DNA of 37,556 bases, from contig JABEVE010000092.1 of assembly GCA_013044035.1 (NCBI GenBank), positions 1 through 37,556 on the forward strand. Reading direction: 5' to 3'. A program made the translations under genes and the position numbers. The notes beneath the pieces were generated by a model. It was not told the DNA's origin. It did not search any database and saw only the letters and a list, made by a program, of their open reading frames with translations. Positions 1-8,035 of the stretch are shown here, in pieces (position 1 is the stretch's first letter; the number at the start of each line of letters is the position of its first letter). Source of the DNA: Burkholderiales bacterium. GTDB lineage: Bacteria; Pseudomonadota; Gammaproteobacteria; Burkholderiales; Burkholderiaceae_C.

Positions 1-2407
1 CGCCCAGCCCACCCACCAGCCAGGTGTGCCAGGCGCCGTTGTAATACAAATCGCCGGTACCGGGCGTGGCATCGACGAAATAGCGGTGCGTGTAACCCGG
101 GGCGGTGAAGTTGAAGTTGCTGTTGATCGGTGTGCCGGAGGGGTTGCTCGCAATCTGGCTGAGCACGGTGCTCGGCATATAGGCGATCAACTCCTTGCCG
201 TTATTCGTCGTGGTGTCGAACGTGCCCGCCGTGCTGTAGTTACCGGCAGCGAAACCATGGACGAAGCCATCGTTGCTGCCGGCGTAGACGACATGCTGGC
301 GTGTCTTGCTGTTGGTTGTGTAGCTGCCGTAGCTGTTGGTCGATCCATTTTCTGGCGGCGTGAGCGAGGCATAGAGCGCATCACCCCAGGATGTCGGGTA
401 GCTCAGACTCGGTGGCCCGACCCAGACCGGGCTGGAGCCGACGATATCGCCGAGCACGCTGGTGCGGGTGCGAAATGGGCCGCCCTGGCTTTGCTCCTTG
501 CTACGGTCTCCACGCAGAAAATTCACCACGTCGGTGCCTGTGAGCGACGTTCCACTCAACACCGGATCATTGTTCAGAGCCGCCTGCTGCGCACTGCTCA
601 AGCTGCCGTAGGCAAAAGCAACGCCTTGGCTGCCGTTCCAGGTCAACATCGTGCGGCTGGTCGCGGTTTGTGCTCCTGACGACAGATAGCCCGCTGCCGG
701 CGTCGGCGGCGAGAGGCAGGGAGACCCGGTCAGTTCGCATGCAGCATCCCAGTTGGGGGTCGAACTGGCGGTGAGCCTGTTGCTGCTGTTGGGTCCGAGC
801 GGGTAGGCGAACAACTGCCCCCACCAGTTCGCCGGGTGGTACTGGCCGAGGTAGATCTGGGTGGAGGTTTGAACCACGGCCCCCTTCACCGCGTTCACCC
901 CGATGGAGTTGAGGGTCTGTGGCACCTGGGCAAGCTTCAGGCTGGCCATGGCCGGATTGGTGTCGATGGTTGACACCAGACTCGTGCTGTTGTTGCTCGC
1001 ATAGGCATCCGTGAATTCCGTCGTGCTGATGCTGGCCACATTGCTGAGCGCACTGGTGGTGCCCGACGGAACCGTGCCCTGGATGGTGAAGGTGGCATTG
1101 CCCACGAGGGCGAGCTTGATGCCGCTCACGCTGAAGCTGCTGCCGGCGATCGTGCCGGCGCTTGCCGCCGCCGGGCAGGTCGAGCCTGCGCTCGCGGTGC
1201 AGGACCAGGTCACATTGGTCAGGGCACTGGGCAGGACGTTCGTGAGCGTGGCGTTGTTCGCCGGGGTGGAACCGATGTTGGCGGCGGTGACGACATAGGT
1301 GACCGTGCTGCCTGCGGCAATCGTGCCGGGGCCGGTTTGGGTCACGCTCAAATCCGGCAGCCCTTCAGTGAAGTAGACGTCACGGACTTCGTGGTAATTC
1401 GTCGCTCCGCCCGTGGAGCCGGCGAAGCCGAACTTCACAGTGGGTGGCAATGGGGTCCAGTTCGATGGGATGGTGAAGTTCGGCGCCTTGTTGCCTGCGG
1501 TGGGGGGCGTATTGCCCGCTGGGTAAGGCGCACTCATCATCTGTGTGAAAGCACCATTCGGCGTGGTCGCCCAATAGAGCGTGACGGTGTAGCCGTTTTG
1601 CGGATTCACCGTATCGGTGGGCGAAATATTGAGGCGCACGCGGCGGTAGAACTGCGTATCGGTCGGGCGTGTGGAAATGGAGGGCGTGTAAAAGGTCGAG
1701 AACGCTCCGATTGAACTCGGCACATTCTTCTGGTTGACGTCAGCCAGCCATTTGTAGCCATTGCTGCCGTTGCCCGGGCCACGGATACCCAGGGCGGTGT
1801 AATAGCCTGAGCTGTGACCCTGGGGCTCCCCGCCATTCTGGCAACGGTCATAGCCATTCTCGAAATTGCCATAGTCGTCGATGCCAACGCCGATCACGGC
1901 GTTGCTCAGTCCTCCAGGCGAGTTGCCGTAGCCGGCGCAATAGCCGAGCGCACCGCCAAAGTCACCCTGCACGAATGTCGTGGTCGCGCCATCGAACAAA
2001 TACATGCTGATGCCGTCGGCACCGGTACCGCCCCAGGCGGTGTAGGTGAATTCCACCTGAATGCCCAGATTGCTGACGTTGATGGGCAGGTTGTAATAGG
2101 CCGAACCCTTCTGGTTGTTGGTGTTGTCGGTCAGACGCAGCCAACCCTGGCCTGCCGCGTCGATGCCTGTTGCCGCCGTCAGGGAAGAGTTTTTCCCTGT
2201 ATAGGCCACCCCAGGGCTTGCGGCACCGGCATAGGTCCAGCCACTGGCGCCGGCATCGCGAAAACATTGCGAGACGGGCTGAAAGCTGACCGACGCGGTG
2301 GATGTGCCGCTGTCGGCCCGGGCCGCGCCGACGAGCGCGAACATGCCCGCCGCCACGATTGCCCGAACCGTGTGGCGGCAGCTGGGAATTGCCTGGAATA
2401 GCACCAT
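1..2407 (-). CDS. pilY1: PilY1-type pilus tip adhesin, N-terminal part (runs off left edge)
   Basis: The minus-strand frame is open from 2407 to the window edge (802 codons, no stop), so the C-terminal part is missing. Residues 1-31 form a signal peptide ending in A-R-A before DSG. Residues about 40-345 resemble an L-type (legume-like) lectin sandwich: GADGISMYLF near 129, then GGALGY and GVGIDDYGNF near 176. Residues about 351-478 look like a DUF11 repeat (PDLSVTQTGPG onward). The rest matches the start of the PilY1/PilC region: TQIYLGQYHPANWWGQLFAY, an NDGFVHGF motif, and YNGAWHTWLVGGLG at the edge. PilY1 proteins act in type IV pilus biogenesis, adhesion and surface sensing. The start at 2407 has AAGGG eight bases upstream. 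A second ATG at 2461 overlaps the pilX stop (TGATG) and would add 18 residues, fitting the coupling seen across the operon. Family call is firm; the lectin call is pattern-based. Confidence 0.88.
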   Translation of the reverse strand, partial: MVLFQAIPSCRHTVRAIVAAGMFALVGAARADSGTSTASVSFQPVSQCFRDAGASGWTYAGAASPGVAYTGKNSSLTAATGIDAAGQGWLRLTDNTNNQKGSAYYNLPINVSNLGIQVEFTYTAWGGTGADGISMYLFDGATTTFVQGDFGGALGYCAGYGNSPGGLSNAVIGVGIDDYGNFENGYDRCQNGGEPQGHSSGYYTALGIRGPGNGSNGYKWLADVNQKNVPSSIGAFSTFYTPSISTRPTDTQFYRRVRLNISPTDTVNPQNGYTVTLYWATTPNGAFTQMMSAPYPAGNTPPTAGNKAPNFTIPSNWTPLPPTVKFGFAGSTGGATNYHEVRDVYFTEGLPDLSVTQTGPGTIAAGSTVTYVVTAANIGSTPANNATLTNVLPSALTNVTWSCTASAGSTCPAAASAGTIAGSSFSVSGIKLALVGNATFTIQGTVPSGTTSALSNVASISTTEFTDAYASNNSTSLVSTIDTNPAMASLKLAQVPQTLNSIGVNAVKGAVVQTSTQIYLGQYHPANWWGQLFAYPLGPNSSNRLTASSTPNWDAACELTGSPCLSPPTPAAGYLSSGAQTATSRTMLTWNGSQGVAFAYGSLSSAQQAALNNDPVLSGTSLTGTDVVNFLRGDRSKEQSQGGPFRTRTSVLGDIVGSSPVWVGPPSLSYPTSWGDALYASLTPPENGSTNSYGSYTTNSKTRQHVVYAGSNDGFVHGFAAGNYSTAGTFDTTTNNGKELIAYMPSTVLSQIASNPSGTPINSNFNFTAPGYTHRYFVDATPGTGDLYYNGAWHTWLVGGLG

Positions 2408-2460
2408 GGTGCGTGCCCTTGGATGTGTTGTTGAATGAACAGACCGGACCGCAATTGGCA

Positions 2461-3039
2461 TCATGGCCCGGTCAGATCCTTGATCGAGGTGAAGGCATAG
2501 GTGCTCTGCACCACGGCAACGGAACTGGCGTTACCGCCATAGCCCAGCGCTGTGATGAGATAAACGGTGGCATTCTTGGTGGCGTCCGGCCCGAGATACT
2601 GGATGTGGAACCTGGGGCTGGCGTAGTAGGTGCCGGCGCCTCCCGAGGCGGCAACAGTGGCTGATGGCAAGGCGTAGGTCGTGGCCACGGTCCAGTTGGA
2701 CAAGTTGGCCGGGCTGATGATCTGGTTGGTGCAGACGCGTGCCGTGTCGACAGGCGAAGGCGCGCCGCTGCATGCGGCCCCGGAGCTGGCGTTGTTTTGG
2801 TTCAGCCACCATTCGGCGTAGCTGAGAGCACTATTGGCAGCCTCCAGTGCGCGGGTCTTTTCGCGCAGATTGCCGGCCATGCGTTCTTGCATGCCGAAGC
2901 TGCGGAACATGGCGACGGCGATGATGGTGAGCACCACCAGAATGAGCAGGCTGGCGATCAAGGCGAAGCCTGAACCTGTCATCTGACTGCGTCCCGCCTG
3001 TACGGGTCTGGAGTGTGACGGCGTTCGCGACCCGTTCAT
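2461..3039 (-). CDS. pilX: PilX-like minor pilin
   Basis: The 192-residue protein has a basic leader followed by a hydrophobic helix (GFALIASLLILVVLTIIAVA, about residues 24-43). The segment after it, QERMAGNLREKTRALEAANS, is typical of PilX N-terminal domains. The glutamate usual at +5 of mature type IV pilins is absent (alanine here), as is common in PilX/GspK-like minor pilins. PilX works with PilV, PilW, FimU and PilY1 in the complex that primes pilus assembly at the inner membrane and tips the fibre. The ATG overlaps the pilW stop as ATGA. An internal Met20 (MTGSGF) would give a shorter leader more like other prepilins, so the exact start is uncertain. Confidence 0.85.
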   Translation of the reverse strand: MNGSRTPSHSRPVQAGRSQMTGSGFALIASLLILVVLTIIAVAMFRSFGMQERMAGNLREKTRALEAANSALSYAEWWLNQNNASSGAACSGAPSPVDTARVCTNQIISPANLSNWTVATTYALPSATVAASGGAGTYYASPRFHIQYLGPDATKNATVYLITALGYGGNASSVAVVQSTYAFTSIKDLTGP

Positions 3040-3848
3040 AGCTGTCCCAGGATGTCGATGACGCGGGTGAAGTTCACGGTGGCCGGCTGTCCGGGTTGTC
3101 CTGCAAGCGGGTTGTTGAAGGTCAGACTGACCTTGACACTTTTGACCCGGGACCAATTGGCCACATTGGCTGCCGCGAGATACTGGTTGGCCGAACCGCC
3201 GCCGTTGGTGTCGACGCCATACAGGAGGGACATGGCGGTGAGCCCGTCCGACTGCGTGGTTCCAGTCAGATTGCTGCCAACGAGCGGCTGGGTCGAACCC
3301 CCGCTGCCACTGCTCGCCGTGCTGACGCTGCATTGCAAATTGCCGCCGTTGAAGACGTAGGTGTTGAGATAGGTGACATTCGCCGTGGCGGTTGCCGGGT
3401 TGGTGTCACCCAGGCAACTCATGGTGCTGCTGCCTGGTGCGGCCACCACGCGGACGACGATGGCATCCTGCCCGTTGATCGTGCCGCCGAAAACCGACTG
3501 GCCGGCTGCAAATGATGCCGGCAAGGGGCCAGACGCCGCGTTCTGCGCCGGCAGCGCCGTCCCAGTGTTGGGAATCGGCGTTGGCGGCTGGGGGGTGGGG
3601 TAATAACCCGCGCCGTGGATGACTTCGCTCATCAGGGTCATCGCCAGGCGCTCGTTGTCCTGCAAGCCGGCAAGACCTTGCTGCGCGGAGAAAGTTTGCC
3701 GGGTGGTGTAGAAAATGGTGAACAGACCACCGAGCAAAAACAGGGCAATCGCCATGGCCACGAGAATCTCGACCAGCCCAAGGCCGCGCTGCCTGAAGTA
3801 TCCCGCTCGGCTGAATGTGCGCTGAGGAAGGCAACGGGGTGACGTCAT
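3036..3848 (-). CDS. pilW: PilW-like minor pilin
   Basis: The 270-residue prepilin has a 22-residue leader ending in Gly22. It is followed by LGLVEILVAMAIALFLLGGL, with the conserved glutamate at mature position +5 (Glu27), so it should be cut and methylated by the prepilin peptidase. The text after the helix (TIFYTTRQTFSAQQGLAGLQDNER shared in part with PilW proteins) and the C-terminal RVIDILGQL fit the PilW family. It is a minor pilin of the priming complex. The start overlaps the pilV stop and its own stop overlaps the pilX start, both as ATGA, which implies translational coupling. Confidence 0.87.
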   Translation of the reverse strand: MTSPRCLPQRTFSRAGYFRQRGLGLVEILVAMAIALFLLGGLFTIFYTTRQTFSAQQGLAGLQDNERLAMTLMSEVIHGAGYYPTPQPPTPIPNTGTALPAQNAASGPLPASFAAGQSVFGGTINGQDAIVVRVVAAPGSSTMSCLGDTNPATATANVTYLNTYVFNGGNLQCSVSTASSGSGGSTQPLVGSNLTGTTQSDGLTAMSLLYGVDTNGGGSANQYLAAANVANWSRVKSVKVSLTFNNPLAGQPGQPATVNFTRVIDILGQL

Positions 3849-4378
3849 GGCTGCACCAGCAGGGTGTAAGTTTGTGTCGCCGAGGAGCCCGACGCCCCGT
3901 TCAGCGTCACCGATTTTTCGGCCCAGGACACACTGACCCGGCAGCTCACCGGATTGCCAGCCGCGCATTGCACCCGTCCGGTGCCCTTGGGCAGTTGCTG
4001 CACGATGAACAGGCCCCAGTTCTGCAAGTCGTAGGCGGCCATTTGCAACGGGGTCGAGCATGTACTCGCCGCGCAGTCGACGCCCTGGCTGCTCACGGAA
4101 CCGCTCAGCGTGGTTGACGACCACGAGGTTCCGGACGACGCGCCCGTTGCCGTCACATCCACCGAGGTCGCCGACTCCCAATAGCCCCGGTTGGCGCGCA
4201 TCATTGAACCCATGCTGGCGGCCTGGATGGCGGCCAGGCTGCGCTGGCGCGCCACGCTCGTGTTGCTCAGGGCAAGCGCCTGCATGCCGGCGATGCCAAG
4301 CAATCCGATGGCAATGACGACCAGCGCGATCAGCACCTCGATCAAGCTGAACCCTGCCTGCAGCAGCCGAGGTTTCAT
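3845..4378 (-). CDS. pilV: PilV-like minor pilin
   Basis: The 177-residue prepilin starts with a short leader, MKPRLLQAG. It is followed by FSLIEVLIALVVIAIGLLGI with glutamate at +5 after cleavage at Gly9. The sequence GLLGIAGMQALALSNTSVARQRS directly after the helix is the usual PilV signature (quoted in part by families as PilV N-terminal). It functions in the minor-pilin priming complex. The start codon overlaps the stop of the upstream fimU gene (ATGA at 4375-4378). The longer reading frame that begins near 4690 lies inside fimU in another frame and was not used. Confidence 0.87.
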   Translation of the reverse strand: MKPRLLQAGFSLIEVLIALVVIAIGLLGIAGMQALALSNTSVARQRSLAAIQAASMGSMMRANRGYWESATSVDVTATGASSGTSWSSTTLSGSVSSQGVDCAASTCSTPLQMAAYDLQNWGLFIVQQLPKGTGRVQCAAGNPVSCRVSVSWAEKSVTLNGASGSSATQTYTLLVQP

Positions 4379-4887
4379 GGGCAGCTCGTCCCGGAAAGAA
4401 GTTGCGCATAGCCCACCACCGAAAGCTTGACGCACTGGATACGATCGGACGACCCTGCCGCATCGCCGAGTTTGATACTGCCGGCATTGCTGCTGAACCC
4501 ATTGCGATTGAACGTCACGGCCTGCAAGCTCGAAGATGTCAGGGTGTCGGTAGACCCCAAGGCGGACTGAATCCGCAAAACCGCCTCGCCTGTGTTGACG
4601 CTGCGATTGCCGTTGGCATCCGAAAAAATCAACCACCCATTGGCCCAGTTCGTGGAGTTGCTGCATGCCGTGCCGTTGCTCGAAGCACACATCGTGACCG
4701 GCTGTCCTTCTTTCACTGCTTCACCACGGGCGTACTGCAGGTCGCTGATGAGGGCGTTCATCTCCGCCGCCATGCGGTTGGTGGTGGTGATACTTTGGTA
4801 CGACGGCAGGCCGACGACCAGCAGGATGGCCACGAGGGTCACCGTCACCAGAAGCTCAACCAGGGTCATGCCGAATTCCGTTTTCAT
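4375..4887 (-). CDS. fimU: GspH/FimT-family minor pilin (FimU position)
   Basis: The 170-residue prepilin has a six-residue leader (MKTEFG) and MTLVELLVTVTLVAILLVVG, with glutamate at +5. The region around residues 30-60 (RMAAEMNALISDLQYARGEA, then VTMCASSNG) is the GspH/FimT globular start. FimT and FimU are close relatives. I use fimU because the order fimU-pilV-pilW-pilX-pilY1 matches the Pseudomonas minor-pilin operon and the length is close to FimU. It is the first gene of the operon. Two AlgR/LytTR-like boxes lie 46-76 bases upstream of its start. No strong ribosome-binding site is visible; the bases before ATG read GCTTGCCTCC. Confidence 0.85.
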   Translation of the reverse strand: MKTEFGMTLVELLVTVTLVAILLVVGLPSYQSITTTNRMAAEMNALISDLQYARGEAVKEGQPVTMCASSNGTACSNSTNWANGWLIFSDANGNRSVNTGEAVLRIQSALGSTDTLTSSSLQAVTFNRNGFSSNAGSIKLGDAAGSSDRIQCVKLSVVGYAQLLSGTSCP

Positions 4888-4932
4888 GGAGGCAAGCCTA
4901 GCTCGCGCTTGTTTCGTTTAGTAACTTTTCAG

Positions 4933-4963
4933 GACGAACGGTATCAGTCGACCGACGAACGGT
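4933..4963 (-). promoter_or_regulatory. Tandem AlgR/LytTR-type response-regulator boxes upstream of fimU
   Basis: On the minus strand the 10-mer ACCGTTCGTC occurs at 4963-4954 and again at 4942-4933, identical copies exactly 21 bp apart (two helical turns). Known background: LytTR-domain regulators bind 9-bp direct repeats separated by about 12 bp. The Pseudomonas regulator AlgR, of this class, recognises CCGTTCGTC-type boxes and controls the fimU-pilVWXY1 operon. The same operon lies directly downstream here. I infer binding by an AlgR/FimR-like regulator; the regulator gene itself is not in this window. Confidence 0.72.
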
Positions 4964-5093
4964 CTGCCTCGTGATGGTTCCGCGACAGCGCACTCCGGGT
5001 GCGGCCCCTGCGTCTGCCTGCGGTTCACCGCTGGATCTGGCGCCGGGGAATAATGCCGTCTGCACCTACGCCACGCACTTTTGCGCACCCGCC

Positions 5094-5582
5094 ATGAAAT
5101 GCCCCTTCTGTCAGCATCCCGACACCCAGGTGGTGGAGACCCGTGAGGTGGAAGACGGCACGGCCCTGCGGCGCCGGCGGCGTTGCGCCGGCTGCGACAA
5201 GCGCTTCACCACCTATGAACGTGCCGAGGTGAGTTTTCCCGCGGTGGTGAAAAAAGACGGCCGGCGGGTGGACTATTCGCGCGACAAGCTTCTCGCATCG
5301 CTGACCCTGGCACTACGCAAACGCCCAGTGGGGGCGGACGCGGTGGATGCCGCCATCGGCCGCATCGAGGAAAGCCTGCTGCAGACCGGTGCGCGCGAGC
5401 TGGATTCAGCCCAGATCGGCGAATGGGTGATGCACGAGCTCAAGCGCCTGGACGACGTCGCCTATGTGCGCTTCGCTTCGGTCTACCGCAGCTTCAAAGA
5501 CCCGGCTCAGTTCGTGCAAATCCTGGAAGAAATGACCCTGGCGCGCAGCAGCCGCGCCCCCAGGCGCCGGGGTAAGACCTGA
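5094..5582 (+). CDS. nrdR: Transcriptional repressor NrdR
   Basis: This 162-residue protein is a nucleotide-sensing repressor of ribonucleotide reductase genes. The N-terminal zinc ribbon uses Cys3, Cys6, Cys31 and Cys34 (MKCPFC and [15 protein letters not shown]). An ATP-cone domain follows (about residues 49-140: [16 protein letters not shown], and [15 protein letters not shown]). The start was placed at the ATG of MKCPFC because the zinc ribbon begins there in the family; the in-frame ATG at 4971 would add 41 unrelated residues. The C-terminus is basic ([11 protein letters not shown]). glyA, a frequent neighbour of nrdR, is not adjacent here. ribD follows after 94 bp on the same strand. 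Confidence 0.96.
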   Translation: MKCPFCQHPDTQVVETREVEDGTALRRRRRCAGCDKRFTTYERAEVSFPAVVKKDGRRVDYSRDKLLASLTLALRKRPVGADAVDAAIGRIEESLLQTGARELDSAQIGEWVMHELKRLDDVAYVRFASVYRSFKDPAQFVQILEEMTLARSSRAPRRRGKT

Positions 5583-5676
5583 GGCGGCCGCACCTCACGA
5601 AGCCGTCCGCATGTCCTTGCGGTTGCGCCCTTTGCAAGCCACCCGGCCCGCCATCCCGCACGACAACCCACCCGTC

Positions 5677-6822
5677 ATGACTGCCGCATCGTCCTGCCCC
5701 CATCCCGCCTTCAGCGCCGACGATCTCGGCTGCATGCACCATGCCCTGCGCCTGGCCGAAGGCGCGCTGTATCGCACCAGTCCGAATCCGCGCGTCGGCT
5801 GCGTCATCGTCAACCATGGCCATGTGCTGGGCGAAGGCGCCACCGAGGCTGCGGGTTTGCGCCACGCTGAAATCGTCGCGCTGGACGATGCCCGCGAGCG
5901 TGGGCACGCGGTGCGTGGTGCCACGGTCTACGTCACGCTCGAGCCTTGCGCCCACTTCGGCCGCACCCCGCCCTGCGCCGACGCGCTGGTAGCCGCCGGC
6001 GTGGCGCGGGTGGTGGCCGCGGCGCGCGACCCTAACCCGAAGGTGGACGGCGGCGGGTTGGCGCGTCTGGCTGCGGCCGGCATTCGCACCGAGTGCGGCC
6101 TGCTGGAGAACGCGGCGCGTGAACTCAACCTCGGTTTTTTCTCACGCTTCGAGCGCGGCCGGCCCTGGGTGCGGTTGAAGGCGGCGGCTTCGCTCGATGG
6201 CATCACCGCACTGCCCAACGGCCAGAGCCAATGGATCACCGGGCCCGCGGCGCGTGCCGATGGCCACCACTGGCGTGCACGCGCATGCGCCGTGCTCACC
6301 GGCATCGGCACCGTGCGCGACGACGACCCCCAGCTCACGGTGCGCCATGTCGCCACCCCGCGCCAGCCGGTGCGTGTGGTGGTGGACAGCCGCCTGGAAT
6401 TGCCACCCACCGCCCGCCTGTTGCAAGTCGAGCCGCACAAGGTGTGGGTCGCTCATGCGCTACCGCCGGAGGAGGCCGAGCCGCGTGCCCGGGTGCTGCG
6501 CGAACTGGGCGCCCAAATCATCGCCCTGCCGCCGGACGCCGCCAAACCGGGCAAGACCAATCTGGACGCCCTGCTCCGCGAACTGGCAGCGCGTGACATT
6601 GGCGAACTGCATGTCGAGGCCGGCGCGCGCCTGAATGCCTCGCTGCTCAACGCCGGCCTGGTGGACGAGTTGTTGCTCTACCTCGCCCCCAGGCTGCTGG
6701 GCCAGGGCGCAGGCATTGCGCCCTTCGGGCCGCTGCAGGCGGTGGCCGATGGTATCCGGTTGCACAGCCTGCACATCGAGCCGATTGGTGAGGACTGGCG
6801 GGTGCGCGCGCGCCTGGGCTGA
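5677..6822 (+). CDS. ribD: Bifunctional riboflavin deaminase/reductase RibD
   Basis: RibD deaminates the pyrimidine product of GTP cyclohydrolase II and then reduces its ribosyl chain with NADPH, giving the riboflavin precursor used with the RibB product by lumazine synthase. Of 381 residues, about 15-150 form the deaminase. It shows TSPNPRVGCVIV, the zinc ligand and catalytic pair His63-Ala-Glu65, and Cys91/Cys100 in EPCAHFGRTPPC. Residues about 155-381 form the reductase (VRLKAAASLDGITALPNG, and GTVRDDDPQLTVR). Start choice is uncertain: 5677 gives a leader of normal length, while the ATG at 5611 would add 22 residues, and neither has a clear ribosome-binding site. The gene converges on the aminotransferase gene with an 11-bp gap. 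Confidence 0.95.
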   Translation: MTAASSCPHPAFSADDLGCMHHALRLAEGALYRTSPNPRVGCVIVNHGHVLGEGATEAAGLRHAEIVALDDARERGHAVRGATVYVTLEPCAHFGRTPPCADALVAAGVARVVAAARDPNPKVDGGGLARLAAAGIRTECGLLENAARELNLGFFSRFERGRPWVRLKAAASLDGITALPNGQSQWITGPAARADGHHWRARACAVLTGIGTVRDDDPQLTVRHVATPRQPVRVVVDSRLELPPTARLLQVEPHKVWVAHALPPEEAEPRARVLRELGAQIIALPPDAAKPGKTNLDALLRELAARDIGELHVEAGARLNASLLNAGLVDELLLYLAPRLLGQGAGIAPFGPLQAVADGIRLHSLHIEPIGEDWRVRARLG

Positions 6823-6833
6823 ACGGAGCCGGC

Positions 6834-8030
6834 TCAGGCACTGGCGCTGCGCCGAGTGCCGCGAGCCAGGTAAGCACCCAGGCGGGCGGCGGCTTCGCGC
6901 AAGTTCTCCACGCTGTTGGCGTAGCTCAGGCGGAGCCAGCGTTCTGGCTGCACGGTGGCGAAGTCCTTGCCGGGCACCAGCACCACGCCAGTCTCGCGCA
7001 TCACGTCGAAGCAGAAGTCCCAGCTGTCTGCGGCGTGGCGTGAGCAATCGGCCCACACATAGAAAGCGCCGTCGGGCAGAACCGGCACGTCCAGGCCGAT
7101 GGCCTGCAGCGCGGGCACGATGACGTCGCGCCGACGCTGAAACTCGGCGCGCCGGTGCTCAGCCTCGGCCAGGGTGGCGGGCGTGAAGCAGGCCAATGCG
7201 GCATGTTGTGCCGGGGTGCTGGGGCAAATGTACAGATTGCCGGCCAGACGGGTCAGCGGTTCCACGAGTTCCTGCGGCACCACCATCCAGCCTAGGCGCC
7301 AGCCGGTCATCTGGAAATACTTCGAGAAGCTGTTGATGCTGATCATCGCCGCGTCCAACGCCAGCGCGGTGCAGCCATAGGCCGGATCGAAACCGAGTTC
7401 GAGGTAGATCTCGTCCACCAGCAAAAAACCGCCATGCCTGCGCACCACGGCGGCGATGCGTGCCAGTTCGTCCGGGGCAATCGACGTGCCGGTTGGGTTG
7501 GACGGTGAGGCCAGCAGCACGCCGCGCGTGGCCGGGCCCCAGGCGGCGTCGATCTGCGCGGCAGTGGGCTGAAAGCGTGTGGCCGCGCTGGTGGGCAGCA
7601 GGCGCGCGCTGCCGCCGGCCGCCGCCACGAAATTCTTGTTGCAGGGGTAGGTGGGGTCGGGCATCAGCACTTCGCTGCCCGGCTCGACCAGCAGCAGGCA
7701 GGCCAGGGTGAGCGCGCCGGAGGCGCCGGCGGTGATGAAGATGCGCTCGGGCGACACCACCACGCCATGCTTGTCGGCGTAATGCCGGGCGATGGCTTCG
7801 CGCAGTGCCGGCAGACCCGGGGCCAGGGTGTAGCCGCTGCGGCCCTCGCGCAACGCGGCGATGCCGGCGTCCACCACCGGTTGCGGCGCGGTGAAATCGG
7901 GCTCGCCGACGCTGAGGTGAATCATGCTGCGGCCCTGTGCGGTCCATTGCGCCTGCTGCTCCCAGGCTGCGCGCACCACATCCATCACATAAAACGGCTC
8001 GACCTGTTGCAGACGGCTGGCGAGTTGCAT
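6834..8030 (-). CDS. Class I/II PLP-dependent aminotransferase
   Basis: The 398-residue protein has the fold-type I aminotransferase motifs. These include Asn178 in SPSNPTG, Asp206 and Tyr209 in LLVDEIYLEL, and the PLP-binding Lys237 in SINSFSKYFQMTGWRLGW. A C-terminal Arg in ERWLRLSYANS fits substrate carboxylate binding. The sequence resembles the AspC/alanine-type aminotransferase group (GEPDFTAPQPVVDA; GYTLAPGLPALREAIA), but the substrate cannot be fixed from sequence. It starts five bases after the nusB stop on the same strand, so it is probably the last gene of the ribB-ribH-nusB unit. Confidence 0.9.
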   Translation of the reverse strand: MQLASRLQQVEPFYVMDVVRAAWEQQAQWTAQGRSMIHLSVGEPDFTAPQPVVDAGIAALREGRSGYTLAPGLPALREAIARHYADKHGVVVSPERIFITAGASGALTLACLLLVEPGSEVLMPDPTYPCNKNFVAAAGGSARLLPTSAATRFQPTAAQIDAAWGPATRGVLLASPSNPTGTSIAPDELARIAAVVRRHGGFLLVDEIYLELGFDPAYGCTALALDAAMISINSFSKYFQMTGWRLGWMVVPQELVEPLTRLAGNLYICPSTPAQHAALACFTPATLAEAEHRRAEFQRRRDVIVPALQAIGLDVPVLPDGAFYVWADCSRHAADSWDFCFDVMRETGVVLVPGKDFATVQPERWLRLSYANSVENLREAAARLGAYLARGTRRSASA

Positions 8031-8035
8031 GGGCT

